NCBI RefSeq assembly: GCF_002794255.1
Contig: NZ_PGGW01000052.1
Span: 25,797-89,796 of the forward strand
Reading direction: 5' to 3'
DNA: 64,000 nucleotides
DNA from: Streptomyces carminius
GTDB lineage: Bacteria > Actinomycetota > Actinomycetes > Streptomycetales > Streptomycetaceae
Part shown: in pieces, positions 24,156 to 33,347 of the stretch
How the letters are laid out: each line of letters opens with the position of its first letter
How positions within the stretch are numbered: the first letter of the stretch is position 1
Made by a program: the position numbers and the translations under genes
Notes under the pieces: generated by a model
The model's database searches: none
What the model saw: only the letters and a program-made list of their open reading frames with translations
What the model was told of the DNA's origin: nothing

Positions 24156-24529
24156 CGGGCGTGCGGGGAGTGGTGCGGCGGTACCGGCGGGTGCACCTGT
24201 GCACGGTCACCGCGACGCGGGAGGCCGGGACCGTGCCGCTGGCCCGGGCGTACGCCCCCGGCGGGCGGTCCGCCCTGCGGTGGCTGTGGGCCGAGGCCGA
24301 CGGACTCGCCGCCCGCCTCGGCCCCGGAACGGAACACGGCCCCGGAACGGCCGCCCGGCTGCTGCGGATGTGGAGCCGGAGCCTCGCCGCGGGCGAGGTC
24401 GCCCTGCACACCCTCGCCCTGGGACGGCCGTACGGGCTGACCGTGGGCGAGCGCGGCACGGCGTACGCGCTGGAGGTCCGGCGGATCCTGCTGCCGTCGG
24501 AGCCGACCGCCGGGGAAGGGATGCGGTGA
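24152..24529 (+). CDS. Hypothetical protein coupled to the HATPase gene
   Basis: 125 residues, basic, without membrane segments. GTG start overlaps the upstream stop (GTGA). Sequence features: RRYRRVHLCTVTATREAGTVPLARAYAPGG, a helical middle and VALHTLALGRPYGLTVGERG. Family not recognised. The overlap argues for a function linked to the HATPase protein. An upstream in-frame GTG at 24143 is possible. Confidence 0.6.
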   Translation: MTGVRGVVRRYRRVHLCTVTATREAGTVPLARAYAPGGRSALRWLWAEADGLAARLGPGTEHGPGTAARLLRMWSRSLAAGEVALHTLALGRPYGLTVGERGTAYALEVRRILLPSEPTAGEGMR

Positions 24530-24567
24530 GGGCGCGGTGAGGGCGCGATGAGGGCGCGATGAGGGCG
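24524..24567. repeat. Four 11-nt tandem repeats (CGRTGAGGGCG)
   Basis: Four perfect-length copies with a single G/A position. The first includes the stop codon of the preceding gene, so the array begins inside coding sequence and extends the intergenic space. Confidence 0.85.
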
Positions 24568-24585
24568 GAGGTACGGACGGCGGGA

Positions 24586-24873
24586 TCACCCGGCGTCGGT
24601 CGCGGCCCGGCGCCGCCTCCCGCCGAGTGCCAGGCTCAGCAGGGCGATGCCGGCGGAGACGAGGACGAGCCGCACGCCCCAGTCGACGGCGGTCCCGTAC
24701 TCGGCGTCGGCGAACACGGGGAGCCGGAGCAGGAGCGTGCCGAGCGGATAGGTGGCCAGGCAGACGAGCAGCATCGCCCAGAAGGGGGGCTCGTTGCGGA
24801 AGGCCAGCACGTTCAGGGCGAGGAACACGGTGCCGAGCACGGCGAGGACGGCGACGGAGGCCATGGAGGTCAT
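24586..24873 (-). CDS. Small integral membrane protein
   Basis: 95 residues with three hydrophobic helices: MASVAVLAVLGTVFLALNVLAF, PFWAMLLVCLATYPLGTLLL and LVLVSAGIALLSLALG, and a basic C-terminus (GGRRRRAATDAG). ATG 24873 begins the protein proper; the frame is open upstream but low in similarity to membrane proteins. No family assigned. Confidence 0.7.
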   Translation of the reverse strand: MTSMASVAVLAVLGTVFLALNVLAFRNEPPFWAMLLVCLATYPLGTLLLRLPVFADAEYGTAVDWGVRLVLVSAGIALLSLALGGRRRRAATDAG

Positions 24874-25073
24874 GGGAACCAGCCTTCCGGCCGACGGGCG
24901 GGGGAGCGTCGGCCCCGCGGGGGAACGGCGCCTCTGCCGGAGGACATAGGGAGGACACGGACACACGGCACAGGCACGTGACACGGCCCGCCCCGGAGTG
25001 CCGCGGTACGACTGATCGCCGCGACCGGCGGGTAACCGCCTGCTCCGGTCACCCGGCGTTCTACGCTGACGCC

Positions 25074-25877
25074 ATGCCTCCCGCGAAGCGCAAGCCCAGG
25101 ACGTACGAGCCGGCCCTGGTGCGGGCCGGGCTCATCGGGCAGGTGGAGTCCGTGCGCACCGCCGTGCACCGGCTCACCCCCGAGCAGCTGGCCCTGCCCT
25201 CCGGGCTGCCCGGCTGGGACGTGCACCACCTCGTCGTCCACATCGCCGGGCAGATCGAGGCGGTGCCCCGGCTGCTGGCCGAGCCCCCGCCCCGGGTGCC
25301 CGGACCGCAGACGGACCTGAACACCTGGGCGATGTCCACCGCCGCCGTCGCCGACCGGCTCGACGCCGAGACCCGCAAGCACGCCCAGGAGTACGAGAGC
25401 GCGGCGCGGGCCGTCGACGACGCCGTCGAGCAACTGGAGCCGGTGCTGGAGCAGGCGGTACGGCCCGACGTGCTGCTGCCGCACGGCTTCGGCGCCATGC
25501 GCGCCCTGGACTTCACGGTGACCCGGCTGGTGGAGCTGGTGGTGCACAGCGACGACCTGGCCCGCGCCACCGGCGTCCGCGTCCCGCCGGCCCGCCAGGC
25601 GCTGGCCTCCGCCGTACGGCTGCTGGCCGACGCGCTGGCCGCCAAGGCACCCGGCTCCTCGGTGGAGGTGCGCGTCCCGCCCTTCGCGGTCGTCCAGTGC
25701 GTCGAGGGTCCCCGGCACACCCGGGGCACCCCGCCGAACGTCGTGGAGACCGACCCGCTCACCTGGATCCGGCTGGCCACCGGCCGTACCGACTGGGCGG
25801 CGGAGCTCGATGCGGCGCATCTCACAGCCAGTGGCGAACGCGCCGATCTGCGTGCGCACCTTCCTGTGCTGGGCTGA
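25074..25877 (+). CDS. Maleylpyruvate isomerase-family (DinB/MDMPI) protein
   Basis: 267 residues. N-terminal DinB-like four-helix domain with ALPSGLPGWDVHHLVVHIAGQIEAVPRLL, where the His residues match metal ligands of mycothiol-dependent enzymes, plus LVELVVHSDDLARATG. A C-terminal SCP2-like part ends in DPLTWIRLATGRTDW. Members use mycothiol as cofactor; actual reaction unknown. TACGCT lies exactly 6 nt before the ATG and there is no Shine-Dalgarno, so the mRNA is probably leaderless. Core gene just upstream of purF. Confidence 0.88.
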   Translation: MPPAKRKPRTYEPALVRAGLIGQVESVRTAVHRLTPEQLALPSGLPGWDVHHLVVHIAGQIEAVPRLLAEPPPRVPGPQTDLNTWAMSTAAVADRLDAETRKHAQEYESAARAVDDAVEQLEPVLEQAVRPDVLLPHGFGAMRALDFTVTRLVELVVHSDDLARATGVRVPPARQALASAVRLLADALAAKAPGSSVEVRVPPFAVVQCVEGPRHTRGTPPNVVETDPLTWIRLATGRTDWAAELDAAHLTASGERADLRAHLPVLG

Positions 25878-25952
25878 TGCCCCAGCGTGAGCGGTCCGCC
25901 CGGCGGCCGCCCGGATTCGGAGCACCGCGTGACCTGTCCTAGACTCGAACGC

Positions 25953-27512
25953 GTGCCACGTGGCGACGGACGACTCAACCACGACCTGCTCCCGGGTGAG
26001 AAGGGCCCCCAGGACGCCTGCGGCGTCTTCGGTGTCTGGGCCCCGGGAGAAGAGGTCGCCAAGCTCACCTATTTCGGGCTGTACGCGTTGCAGCACCGGG
26101 GACAGGAGTCCGCGGGAATCGCTGTGAGCAACGGCTCGCAGATCCTCGTCTTCAAGGACATGGGCCTGGTCTCCCAGGTCTTCGACGAAACCTCGCTGGG
26201 TTCCCTGCGGGGCCACATCGCGGTGGGCCACGCCCGCTACTCGACGACCGGCGCCTCGGTGTGGGAGAACGCCCAGCCCACCTTCCGGGCCACCGCGCAG
26301 GGCTCGATCGCGCTGGGCCACAACGGCAACCTGGTCAACACCGCCGAACTGGCCGAGCTGGTCGCGAAGCTCCCCAGCAGCGGCGGCCGGGCCAACCGGG
26401 TCGCCGCCACCAACGACACCGACCTGGTCACCGCGCTGCTGGCGGGCCAGGTGGACGAGGACGGCAAGCCGCTGACCGTGGAGCAGGCGGCGCCCGGCGT
26501 CCTGCCGAAGGTCAAGGGCGCCTTCAGCCTCGTCTTCATGGACGAGCACACCCTCTACGCCGCCCGCGACCCGCAGGGCATCCGCCCGCTGGTCCTCGGC
26601 CGGCTGGAGCGCGGCTGGGTGGTGGCCTCCGAGACGGCCGCCCTGGACATCGTCGGCGCCTCCTTCATCCGGGAGGTCGAGCCCGGCGAGCTGATCGCCG
26701 TCGACGAGGACGGGCTGCGTTCCCAGCGGTTCGCGGAAGTGAAGCCGAAGGGCTGCGTCTTCGAGTACGTGTACCTGGCGCGGCCCGACACCGACATCGC
26801 CGGCCGCAACGTCTACCTCTCCCGGGTGGAGATGGGCCGCCGGCTGGCCGCCGAGGCCCCGGCGGAGGCGGACCTGGTCATAGCGACCCCGGAGTCCGGC
26901 ACCCCCGCCGCGGTCGGCTACGCCGAGGCCAGCGGCATCCCCTACGGCAGCGGTCTGGTCAAGAACTCCTACGTCGGCCGGACCTTCATCCAGCCCTCGC
27001 AGACCATCCGCCAACTCGGCATCCGCCTCAAGCTCAACCCGCTCAAGGAGGTCATCCGCGGCAAGCGCCTGGTGGTCGTCGACGACTCGATCGTCCGCGG
27101 CAACACCCAGCGCGCCCTGGTGCGGATGCTGCGCGAGGCGGGTGCGGCCGAGGTGCACGTGCGGATCAGCTCCCCGCCCATCAAGTGGCCCTGCTTCTTC
27201 GGCATCGACTTCGCCACCCGCGCCGAGCTGATCGCCAACGGCCTGTCGGTCGAGGAGATCGGCACCTCGCTGGGCGCGGACTCGCTGGCGTACATCTCCC
27301 TGGACGGCATGGTCGAGGCGACCACCATCGCCAAGCCGAACCTGTGCCGGGCCTGCTTCGACGGGGAGTACCCGATGGAGCTGCCGGACCCGGGACTGCT
27401 GGGCAAGCACCTGCTGGAGACCGAGACGGCCGAACCCGCCGGCGCCGACCCGGACGGCGTGCGGAGCCTGCTCGGGGGTCCGGGTGCGGCCGACGCGCTG
27501 CGCAGGCCCTGA
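25953..27512 (+). CDS. purF: Amidophosphoribosyltransferase
   Basis: First committed step of purine synthesis: PRPP plus glutamine to phosphoribosylamine. 519 residues from GTG 25953, with a 22-residue propeptide before the catalytic Cys23 (DACGVFGVW), as in self-processing [4Fe-4S] PurF enzymes. The Ntn-glutaminase half has LYALQHRGQESAG; the PRTase half has VVVDDSIVRGNTQ. Cluster cysteines are visible in CVFEYVY, KWPCFFG and NLCRACFDG. TAGACT lies 7 nt before the GTG and no RBS is present, so translation is probably leaderless. Confidence 0.96.
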   Translation: MPRGDGRLNHDLLPGEKGPQDACGVFGVWAPGEEVAKLTYFGLYALQHRGQESAGIAVSNGSQILVFKDMGLVSQVFDETSLGSLRGHIAVGHARYSTTGASVWENAQPTFRATAQGSIALGHNGNLVNTAELAELVAKLPSSGGRANRVAATNDTDLVTALLAGQVDEDGKPLTVEQAAPGVLPKVKGAFSLVFMDEHTLYAARDPQGIRPLVLGRLERGWVVASETAALDIVGASFIREVEPGELIAVDEDGLRSQRFAEVKPKGCVFEYVYLARPDTDIAGRNVYLSRVEMGRRLAAEAPAEADLVIATPESGTPAAVGYAEASGIPYGSGLVKNSYVGRTFIQPSQTIRQLGIRLKLNPLKEVIRGKRLVVVDDSIVRGNTQRALVRMLREAGAAEVHVRISSPPIKWPCFFGIDFATRAELIANGLSVEEIGTSLGADSLAYISLDGMVEATTIAKPNLCRACFDGEYPMELPDPGLLGKHLLETETAEPAGADPDGVRSLLGGPGAADALRRP

Positions 27513-27600
27513 GCAGCCGCCCCCGGCCGTTCCCGGCCCCGTCAGCCTCCCCGCCGTCAGCTCTCCGCCGGTCCCCGCCGGCCCCGCACAGAGGAAGACC

Positions 27601-28707
27601 ATGACCTCCACCGACTCACCCGACCCCGCCGCCGGCCCGGCCGAGGCCGGTCCGGGTGCGAGCTACGCCGCCGCCGGAGTGGACATCGAGGCGGGCGACC
27701 GCGCCGTCGAACTGATGAAGGAGTGGGTGCGGAAGGCCCGCCGCCCCGAGAGCGTCGGCGCGCTCGGCGGCTTCGCCGGCCTCTTCGACGCCTCCGCCCT
27801 CAAGCGCTACGAGCGTCCGCTGCTGGCCTCGGCCACCGACGGGGTGGGCACCAAGGTCGCCGTCGCCCAGAGGATGGACGTCCACGACACCATCGGCCAC
27901 GACCTGGTGGCCATGGTCATGGACGACCTGGTGGTCTGCGGCGCCGAGCCGCTGTTCATGACCGACTACATCTGCGTGGGCAAGGTCCGACCCGAGAAGG
28001 TCGCGGCGATCGTCAAGGGGATCGCCGAGGGCTGCGTACTGGCCGGCTGCGCGCTGGTCGGCGGCGAGACGGCCGAGCACCCGGGACTGCTGGGCCCCGA
28101 CGAGTACGACGTGGCGGGCGCGGGCACCGGGGTCGTCGAGGCCGACGGGGTGCTGGGCGCCGAGCGCATCCGCACGGGTGACGTGGTCGTCGCGATGGCG
28201 TCCAGCGGGCTTCACTCCAACGGGTACTCGCTGGCGCGGCACGTGTTCTTCGACCGGGCCGGCTGGGCGCTGGACCGCCATGTCGAGGAGTTCGGCCGGA
28301 CGCTGGGCGAGGAACTGCTGGAGCCCACCCGGATCTACTCGCTGGACTGCCTGGCGCTGCTCCGCGCCACCGAGGTGCACGCCTTCTCGCACATCACCGG
28401 CGGCGGGTTCGCCGCCAACCTCGCCCGGGTGATCCCGGAAGGGCTGCGCGCCACCGTGGACCGCGCCACCTGGAGCCCGGCGCCGGTCTTCCGCACCGTG
28501 GGCGAACTCGGCCGGGTGGCGCGGGCGGAGCTGGAGCGGACCCTCAACATGGGCGTCGGCATGGTCGCCGTCGTACCGCCGGAGTCGGTCGGGGCCACGC
28601 TGGAGCTGCTGGGCGAGCGCGGGGTGGACTCCTGGGTCGCCGGCGAGATCACCGGACGGGGCGAGGGCGCCGCGGCGGTGGAGCTCACCGGGGACTACGC
28701 CGGCTGA
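27601..28707 (+). CDS. purM: Phosphoribosylformylglycinamidine cyclo-ligase (AIR synthetase)
   Basis: 368 residues. AIRS family signatures: SYAAAGVDIEAGDRAVELMK, LLASATDGVGTKVAVA, GHDLVAMVMDDLVVCGAEPLF, GCALVGGETAEHPGL, VMASSGLHSNGYSL and ITGGGFAANLARV. It converts FGAM to AIR, the step after PurSQL. AGGAAG lies 5 nt before the ATG; 88 nt after purF, probably same transcript. Its N-terminal 17 residues are a low-complexity tail. Confidence 0.96.
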   Translation: MTSTDSPDPAAGPAEAGPGASYAAAGVDIEAGDRAVELMKEWVRKARRPESVGALGGFAGLFDASALKRYERPLLASATDGVGTKVAVAQRMDVHDTIGHDLVAMVMDDLVVCGAEPLFMTDYICVGKVRPEKVAAIVKGIAEGCVLAGCALVGGETAEHPGLLGPDEYDVAGAGTGVVEADGVLGAERIRTGDVVVAMASSGLHSNGYSLARHVFFDRAGWALDRHVEEFGRTLGEELLEPTRIYSLDCLALLRATEVHAFSHITGGGFAANLARVIPEGLRATVDRATWSPAPVFRTVGELGRVARAELERTLNMGVGMVAVVPPESVGATLELLGERGVDSWVAGEITGRGEGAAAVELTGDYAG

Positions 28708-28744
28708 GCGGGCGGCCGGACCGGCCGGTCCGGCCGCCCGCTCA
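28705..28744 (+). terminator. Large hairpin at the purM stop codon
   Basis: An 18-bp perfect inverted repeat (TGAGCGGGCGGCCGGACC and complement) with a GGCC loop. It starts at the purM stop codon itself. No T tract, but the stem is very strong. Confidence 0.75.
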
Positions 28745-28766
28745 GCCGGGACGCCGGAGAAGGACC

Positions 28767-28796
28767 AAAACCCGGTCCGGCGGAAGCCGGACCGGG
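28767..28796 (-). terminator. Rho-independent terminator of the DUF3073 gene
   Basis: CCCGGTCCGGC / GCCGGACCGGG (11 bp) with a GGAA loop, followed on the minus strand by TTTT. Confidence 0.8.
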
Positions 28797-28841
28797 TGAT
28801 GATCGATGTGAGACCGGTGTACTCGGTGACGGACGACGGCG

Positions 28842-29114
28842 TCAGGCGCGACGTCGGTGGTGCGACGGAGAGGGAGACCGGGAGTCGACCGAATGGTCGG
28901 CGCCCTCGGAATCCTCGTCGTCGTTGTACAGCTCCGCGTACTTGGCGTACGGGTCGTCCAGCTCATCGTCCTCGAACCGCTCGCCGTTCGGCGGTTGGTT
29001 CGCTGTCGATGCGCCCAGCTCCTCAGCCAGGCGTGCAAGATCAGTCCCGCCGCTGTTGTACTTCAGCTGGCGGGCGACCTTTGTCTGCTTGGCCTTGGCC
29101 CGGCCGCGCCCCAT
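28842..29114 (-). CDS. DUF3073 domain-containing protein
   Basis: 90 residues: MGRGRAKAKQTKVARQLKYN then LARLAEELGA and DPYAKYAELY is the conserved actinobacterial DUF3073 protein. Basic N-terminus and acidic C-terminal half; function unknown. GAGGGGG ribosome site 6-7 nt before ATG. Conserved position between purM and vdh in Streptomyces. Confidence 0.93.
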   Translation of the reverse strand: MGRGRAKAKQTKVARQLKYNSGGTDLARLAEELGASTANQPPNGERFEDDELDDPYAKYAELYNDDEDSEGADHSVDSRSPSPSHHRRRA

Positions 29115-29551
29115 GGCTCGACCCCCTCAACGACGGGGCTCAACGGCCCCAGAGTCTTGACACGCGTTCATGATGCGGAGCGGACCCTCGATGCGATCGA
29201 GAGACCGTCCGTGGTGCTTCAACGGTACCTGCTTCCGTCGCCCTACGGTACGCCGCCCGCACGACACGGCCGGTGCGGGCACCGTCCGGCGACCCTTTCC
29301 TCGCTGGTCAGTGCCGATTTTATCTTCTGTCCCGCCGGTCACCCGCCAAGGGGTGGTGAGGGATGTCTCCCGCACGGTCCACTACTGTACGTGATGAACC
29401 GTGAGACTCAGCGTCAACAGGCCGTGCGGAACCGGCCGCCGGGCCCGGTGCGGGGAACGGGTGTACGGATCCGGCCGCGGTACGGGTGCCGGCGGCCGGG
29501 CGCACCGGGCGCCGGGGTCGGGTGCCGGGAGCCGGAGCCGGGCCGCCGGGG
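29115..29551. other. 437-nt intergenic region between DUF3073 and vdh
   Basis: No supported gene. The part next to the DUF3073 start presumably carries its promoter; the part next to vdh is a GC-rich series of short GCCGG/CCGGC repeats that may form 3' hairpins. Confidence 0.5.
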
Positions 29552-30754
29552 TCAGGCGCCGGGCCGCCGGGTCCGCCGGGCCTCGGCCATCCGCTGCTCG
29601 GCGATGCGGTCCGCCGCCACCGCCGGCGGCACCCCGTCGGCCGCGGCGCGCTCGAAGATCGAGAGCGTGGTGTCGTGGATCTTCTCGGCCTTTGCCTTCG
29701 CACGAGCGAAGTCGAAGCCGTGGAGCTCGTCCGCCACCTGGATCACGCCGCCGGAGTTCACCACGTAGTCGGGCGCGTAGAGGATGCCCCGGCCGGCGAG
29801 GTCCTTCTCGACCCCCGGGTGGGCGAGCTGGTTGTTGGCCGCGCCGCAGACCACCCTCGCCGTCAGCACCGGGACGGTCTCGTCGTTCAGCGCGCCGCCC
29901 AGCGCGCAGGGCGCGTACACGTCGAGCCCCTCGGTGCGGATCAGCGCGTCGGTGTCGGCCACCGCCGTCACCTCCGGGTGCGCGGCGCGGATCCGCTCCA
30001 CGGCCTCGGCCCGCACGTCCGTGACCACGACCTCGGCGCCGTCCTCCAGCAGGTGCTCCACCAGGTGCCGGCCGACCTTCCCGACGCCGGCGACGCCGAC
30101 CCGGCGGCCGCGCAGCGTGGACTCGCCCCACAGGTGCCGCGCGCTGGCGCGCATGCCCTGGAAGACGCCGAAGGCGGTGAGCACCGAGGAGTCGCCCGCG
30201 CCGCCGTTCTCGGGGGAGCGGCCGGTGGTCCAGCGGCAGGTGCGCGAGACCACGTCCATGTCCCGCACGTAGGTGCCCACGTCGCAGGCGGTGACGTAGC
30301 GGCCGCCCAGGGAGGCGACGAAGCGCCCGTAGGCCTCCAGCAGCGCCTCGCTCTTGAGCTGCTCCGGGTCGCCGATGATCACGGCCTTGCCGCCGCCGTG
30401 GTCCAGCCCGGCGAGGGCGTTCTTGTACGACATGCCGCGGGCCAGGTTGAGTGCGTCCCGCAGGGCGGCCTCCTCCGGGTCCGCCTCGGTGGCGTACGCG
30501 TGGAACCGGGTGCCGCCCAGGGCCGGTCCCAGGGCGGTGGAGTGGACGGCGATGACGGCCTTCAGGCCCGTCTCGCGGTCCTGGCAGAGCACCACCTGCT
30601 CGTGGCCGCCCTGCTCGGAGTGGAACAGGGTGTGCAGGGCGGTGGCCGAGGGACTCGCGGTGCTCGCGGTGTTGGTGGTGCGCTCGGCGCTCGATGCCTG
30701 TCCGTGTCCGTGTTCGCGGACGTGGTCGCCGGCGGCGGGACGTACGTCAGTCAC
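29552..30754 (-). CDS. vdh: Valine (Leu/Val/Phe-type) dehydrogenase
   Basis: 400 residues. NAD-dependent oxidative deamination of branched-chain amino acids, supplying acyl-CoA precursors. Motifs: GPALGGTRFHAYATE, the two catalytic Lys region GMSYKNALAGLDHGGGKAVI, and the Rossmann loop GRRVGVAGVGKVGRHLVEHL, then GAANNQLA and APDYVVNSGGVIQVADE. GTG 30754 has AGGAG 8 nt upstream. The N-terminal 40 residues are a low-complexity extension. Position between DUF3073 and the bldC neighbour supports the vdh assignment. Confidence 0.92.
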   Translation of the reverse strand: MTDVRPAAGDHVREHGHGQASSAERTTNTASTASPSATALHTLFHSEQGGHEQVVLCQDRETGLKAVIAVHSTALGPALGGTRFHAYATEADPEEAALRDALNLARGMSYKNALAGLDHGGGKAVIIGDPEQLKSEALLEAYGRFVASLGGRYVTACDVGTYVRDMDVVSRTCRWTTGRSPENGGAGDSSVLTAFGVFQGMRASARHLWGESTLRGRRVGVAGVGKVGRHLVEHLLEDGAEVVVTDVRAEAVERIRAAHPEVTAVADTDALIRTEGLDVYAPCALGGALNDETVPVLTARVVCGAANNQLAHPGVEKDLAGRGILYAPDYVVNSGGVIQVADELHGFDFARAKAKAEKIHDTTLSIFERAAADGVPPAVAADRIAEQRMAEARRTRRPGA

Positions 30755-31089
30755 GGTGGTGACTCCTGTATGTCGCGGAGGGGATGCCCTTCCAGCATCC
30801 CCCGCTTGTGGCGGGAGGATACGGGCGGGCCGGATGGCATGAGAGTACGGCCTGGGCGCCCCCGGGAGTACCGGGGTGCGGCCGCGGTGCAGTTGCGGTG
30901 CCAGGATCAGGGTATTGAACTGCCCTTGTCCCGCTCCTGCCCGTCTCCTGCCCGCCCCCGACGGTCCCAGTCCGCCCCGGTCCGTTCCGATCCGCACCGA
31001 TCCGCACCGATCCGCGCCAATCTGCACCAATCCATCCGAGTAAGCCCCGGTCCGCCGTCTCCGGCCGACCGCTCCAGGAGGAAGAACCC
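30755..31089. repeat. Intergenic region with seven 10-nt tandem units
   Basis: 335 nt between divergent vdh and the gene at 31090. From 30971 to 31040 there are seven in-phase 10-nt units of the form TCCGNNCCGA (two exact TCCGCACCGA copies, others diverged). The 10-nt period equals one DNA helical turn, which would place any binding sites on one face. Confidence 0.75.
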
Positions 31090-31953
31090 GTGGTCACTAC
31101 TCCGGTGGTCGTCCCGTACGCGTCCTATCTGCGGGTCTACGAACCACTGGCCGCCTTCCCCGAGCCGGAGCGCTCGCACTGGGCCCGCTACGCCCGGCGC
31201 GAGCACCTGCCCGGCGCCCAGGACGAGCTGCGCCGCTCGCTGGCCGGCCTGGTGCCGGTGCCGCCGGTGGTGGTGCCGGTGCGCGAGAGCGCGGACGCCT
31301 TCGTCGCCGAGGCGGACGGGGTGCTGTGCGTGTGCCCCTGGCGGACCCGGCTGCGCGGCTGGCTGGCGCTGGGACGGCTCGGCGGCGAGCTGCCGCCGCC
31401 GGTGCTGGACACCGCGGTGCCGCCGGTGGTGCGCCGGGAGGCCGCCGCGGACTACGAGCGCTGGCGGGAGCGCAACCCGGACGCCCGGCCGTGGATCCGC
31501 TCGGCGGCCTGGCACGTCCCCATCCGCTGGTTCGTGCTCTTCGCCGACGAGGAGCGCGAGTACGGCAAGGGGGAGGGCGGTGGTCTCGGCAGTGCTCCGG
31601 AGGGCGGCGGCCTCGTGCTGCGCTACCGCACCCCGATGGTGCAGGCCCGGCGGCGGCTGGCCCGCGGGCTGAGGGTGCTGCGCGAGGAGCTGGAGGACAG
31701 TCCGCTGGTCGACGGCCTGGTGGACGTGGGGCGGTGGCTGGAGGAGTTCCACCCCCGCTCGCTGGTGGAGCTGGACTACGGGGGACTGGTGTATACCCTC
31801 TCCGAGGAGGAGCTCGCCGCGGACCACTCCGCCGCCGACACCGCGGAGGGCCTGGCGGCACTGCGCGAGGGGGACGCCGCCCGGGCCGGCGCCGTGTACG
31901 AGCGGCTGTCCGACCGCTGGCGCGCCGTACGGCAACGGGGACTGGCCAGTTGA
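31090..31953 (+). CDS. Conserved hypothetical protein upstream of bldC
   Basis: 287 residues, conserved next to bldC in Streptomyces. Sequence YLRVYEPLAAFPEPERSHWARYARRE, then SADAFVAEADGVLCVCPWRTRLRGWLALG, WHVPIRWFVLFADEEREY and RTPMVQARRRLARGLRVLREEL. No catalytic motif or membrane segment seen; soluble, helical C-terminal half. GTG start with AGGAGGAAG about 6 nt upstream. Confidence 0.8.
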   Translation: MVTTPVVVPYASYLRVYEPLAAFPEPERSHWARYARREHLPGAQDELRRSLAGLVPVPPVVVPVRESADAFVAEADGVLCVCPWRTRLRGWLALGRLGGELPPPVLDTAVPPVVRREAAADYERWRERNPDARPWIRSAAWHVPIRWFVLFADEEREYGKGEGGGLGSAPEGGGLVLRYRTPMVQARRRLARGLRVLREELEDSPLVDGLVDVGRWLEEFHPRSLVELDYGGLVYTLSEEELAADHSAADTAEGLAALREGDAARAGAVYERLSDRWRAVRQRGLAS

Positions 31954-32428
31954 GGACCGGTCGGAAGCCGGTGGAGGATCCGTTCCGGCCGGAGTCCGGC
32001 CGAAGCTTTGGCCCGTGCGTGACGGAAAGCACTGGCAAGGGTCTTGCTCCGAAGACCACCTCTCGTGTCAAAATAGGACAAGGAGTCCGGAGAGGGCTTC
32101 ATCCGTCCAACTAAGGTCGGATCCATCGGTATTGCGCTTTGCTCGGGGAGCCTGGGGAGCTCTGCTCACGTTGTAACCGATCGTCACGATGGTGTGACTG
32201 TCCGTTATGGCATGGTCCATCGGCTTCCGTCGAGGTTGGCCACCTGAGAGGGCAATTCCGTCGGTTTGGCCGACGTGGCTGGACAGATGGTGTAGTTGTA
32301 GTGCCGAGGACAAGCCGTTCGTCCTATAACCGACTCGGCCCGCGCCTGCCATTTCGGGCAACGCGGGTCAAGGTGCAGAATTTAGAGGAAAGAACCGTGA
32401 TGGTTCGGTTCTCCCGAGGAGGCCGCTC
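31954..32428 (+). promoter_or_regulatory. bldC promoter and long leader region
   Basis: 475 nt without a gene. The first 60 nt carry a GC-rich hairpin suited to ending the upstream gene. The stretch 32060-32400 is markedly more AT-rich than its surroundings, as expected for developmental promoters and silencer binding. Specific promoters cannot be fixed by eye. Confidence 0.5.
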
Positions 32429-32635
32429 ATGACCGCTCGCACCCCTGATGCCGAGCCGCTGCTGACCCCGGCTGAGGTTGCCACCATGTTCCGTGTGGAC
32501 CCGAAGACGGTCACACGCTGGGCCAAGGCCGGCAAGCTCACGTCCATCCGCACGCTCGGAGGACACCGCCGTTACCGCGAGGCGGAGGTGCGCGCCCTGC
32601 TGGCGGGTATCCCGCAGCAGCGCAGCGAGGCCTGA
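32429..32635 (+). CDS. bldC: Developmental transcriptional regulator BldC
   Basis: 68 residues, a stand-alone MerR-like winged helix: LTPAEVATMFRVDPKTVTRWAKAGKLTSIRTLGGHRRYREAEVRALL. BldC binds direct repeats cooperatively and delays sporulation and antibiotic production genes in Streptomyces. Length and sequence are near identical to known BldC. GAGGAGG lies 6 nt before the ATG. Confidence 0.97.
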   Translation: MTARTPDAEPLLTPAEVATMFRVDPKTVTRWAKAGKLTSIRTLGGHRRYREAEVRALLAGIPQQRSEA

Positions 32636-33347
32636 CCAACCCCGCACAACCCCGCACAACGGGCGAACCGGGACCCCCATCCCGCCAACTCGTCCCGCAC
32701 AGCACCATCAGCACCATCTGTCGGGCCGGTGTCCCCCACGCGGCCTGAACTTCGATCGCGCTGGGCTCCGCCGGGCCCGGCGCGATCTCCTGTGTCCGGA
32801 GGGCCTTTCCGGCGGGGCGGCCGACCCCGTCCCGCAGCCCGTTCCGGCGCCGGCCCAGACCCCGTTCCCGGACCTGTCCGGGGCCGGGGTTCGGTGTTTC
32901 CCGGGGCTGTTCGGTCGTCAACAGGCCGGTCTCCGGGCGGTGTTGGGCAGTGGCCGAGACCTTTCCCGGGGCCGGGAAAGCCGGGTGGGACATGTGAGGA
33001 AGACGCCGGGGAAGTGCCGTGGGACAGCAGTGCAATGGCACATATTAAATTTGGCATGGGCTGGAAGGTGGCGGATTCCCTTCTTCGGCCATCCGATTCG
33101 GTGACACCCGTCACATCGCAGGCGTCTTGCCCGTGGTGGCTAACGTACGGTAGTGGGAAATAAGTGCATGACGTACCCCTCACCGCCCGGTGGACCCGGA
33201 CCGGGACACGGAAGGGGGTGCGGACCGGACGGGGCCGCCACCCGGTTCGGGTTTCGGCCGGGTCCGGCCCGCACTCGTTTCCGTCGCTCGACGTCCGGCC
33301 GTGAACGGTCCGGTGGCTTCCGGGACCGGTTCGCGTCCACCGGACGG
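32636..33347. other. 712-nt region between bldC and DUF6274 without genes
   Basis: Both flanking genes converge here. A hairpin at 32754-32787 (GATCGCGC...GCGCGATC, 13 bp with one G-T pair) may end bldC. An AT-rich patch at about 33035-33060 (ACATATTAAATTTGG) stands out in otherwise GC-rich DNA and could be an Lsr2 site or a promoter. No coding frame is convincing. Confidence 0.5.

Noticed and set aside
24870..27611. 913-residue open frame opposite purF
   Set aside because: Same antisense GC-bias effect; spans two real genes and an intergenic gap.
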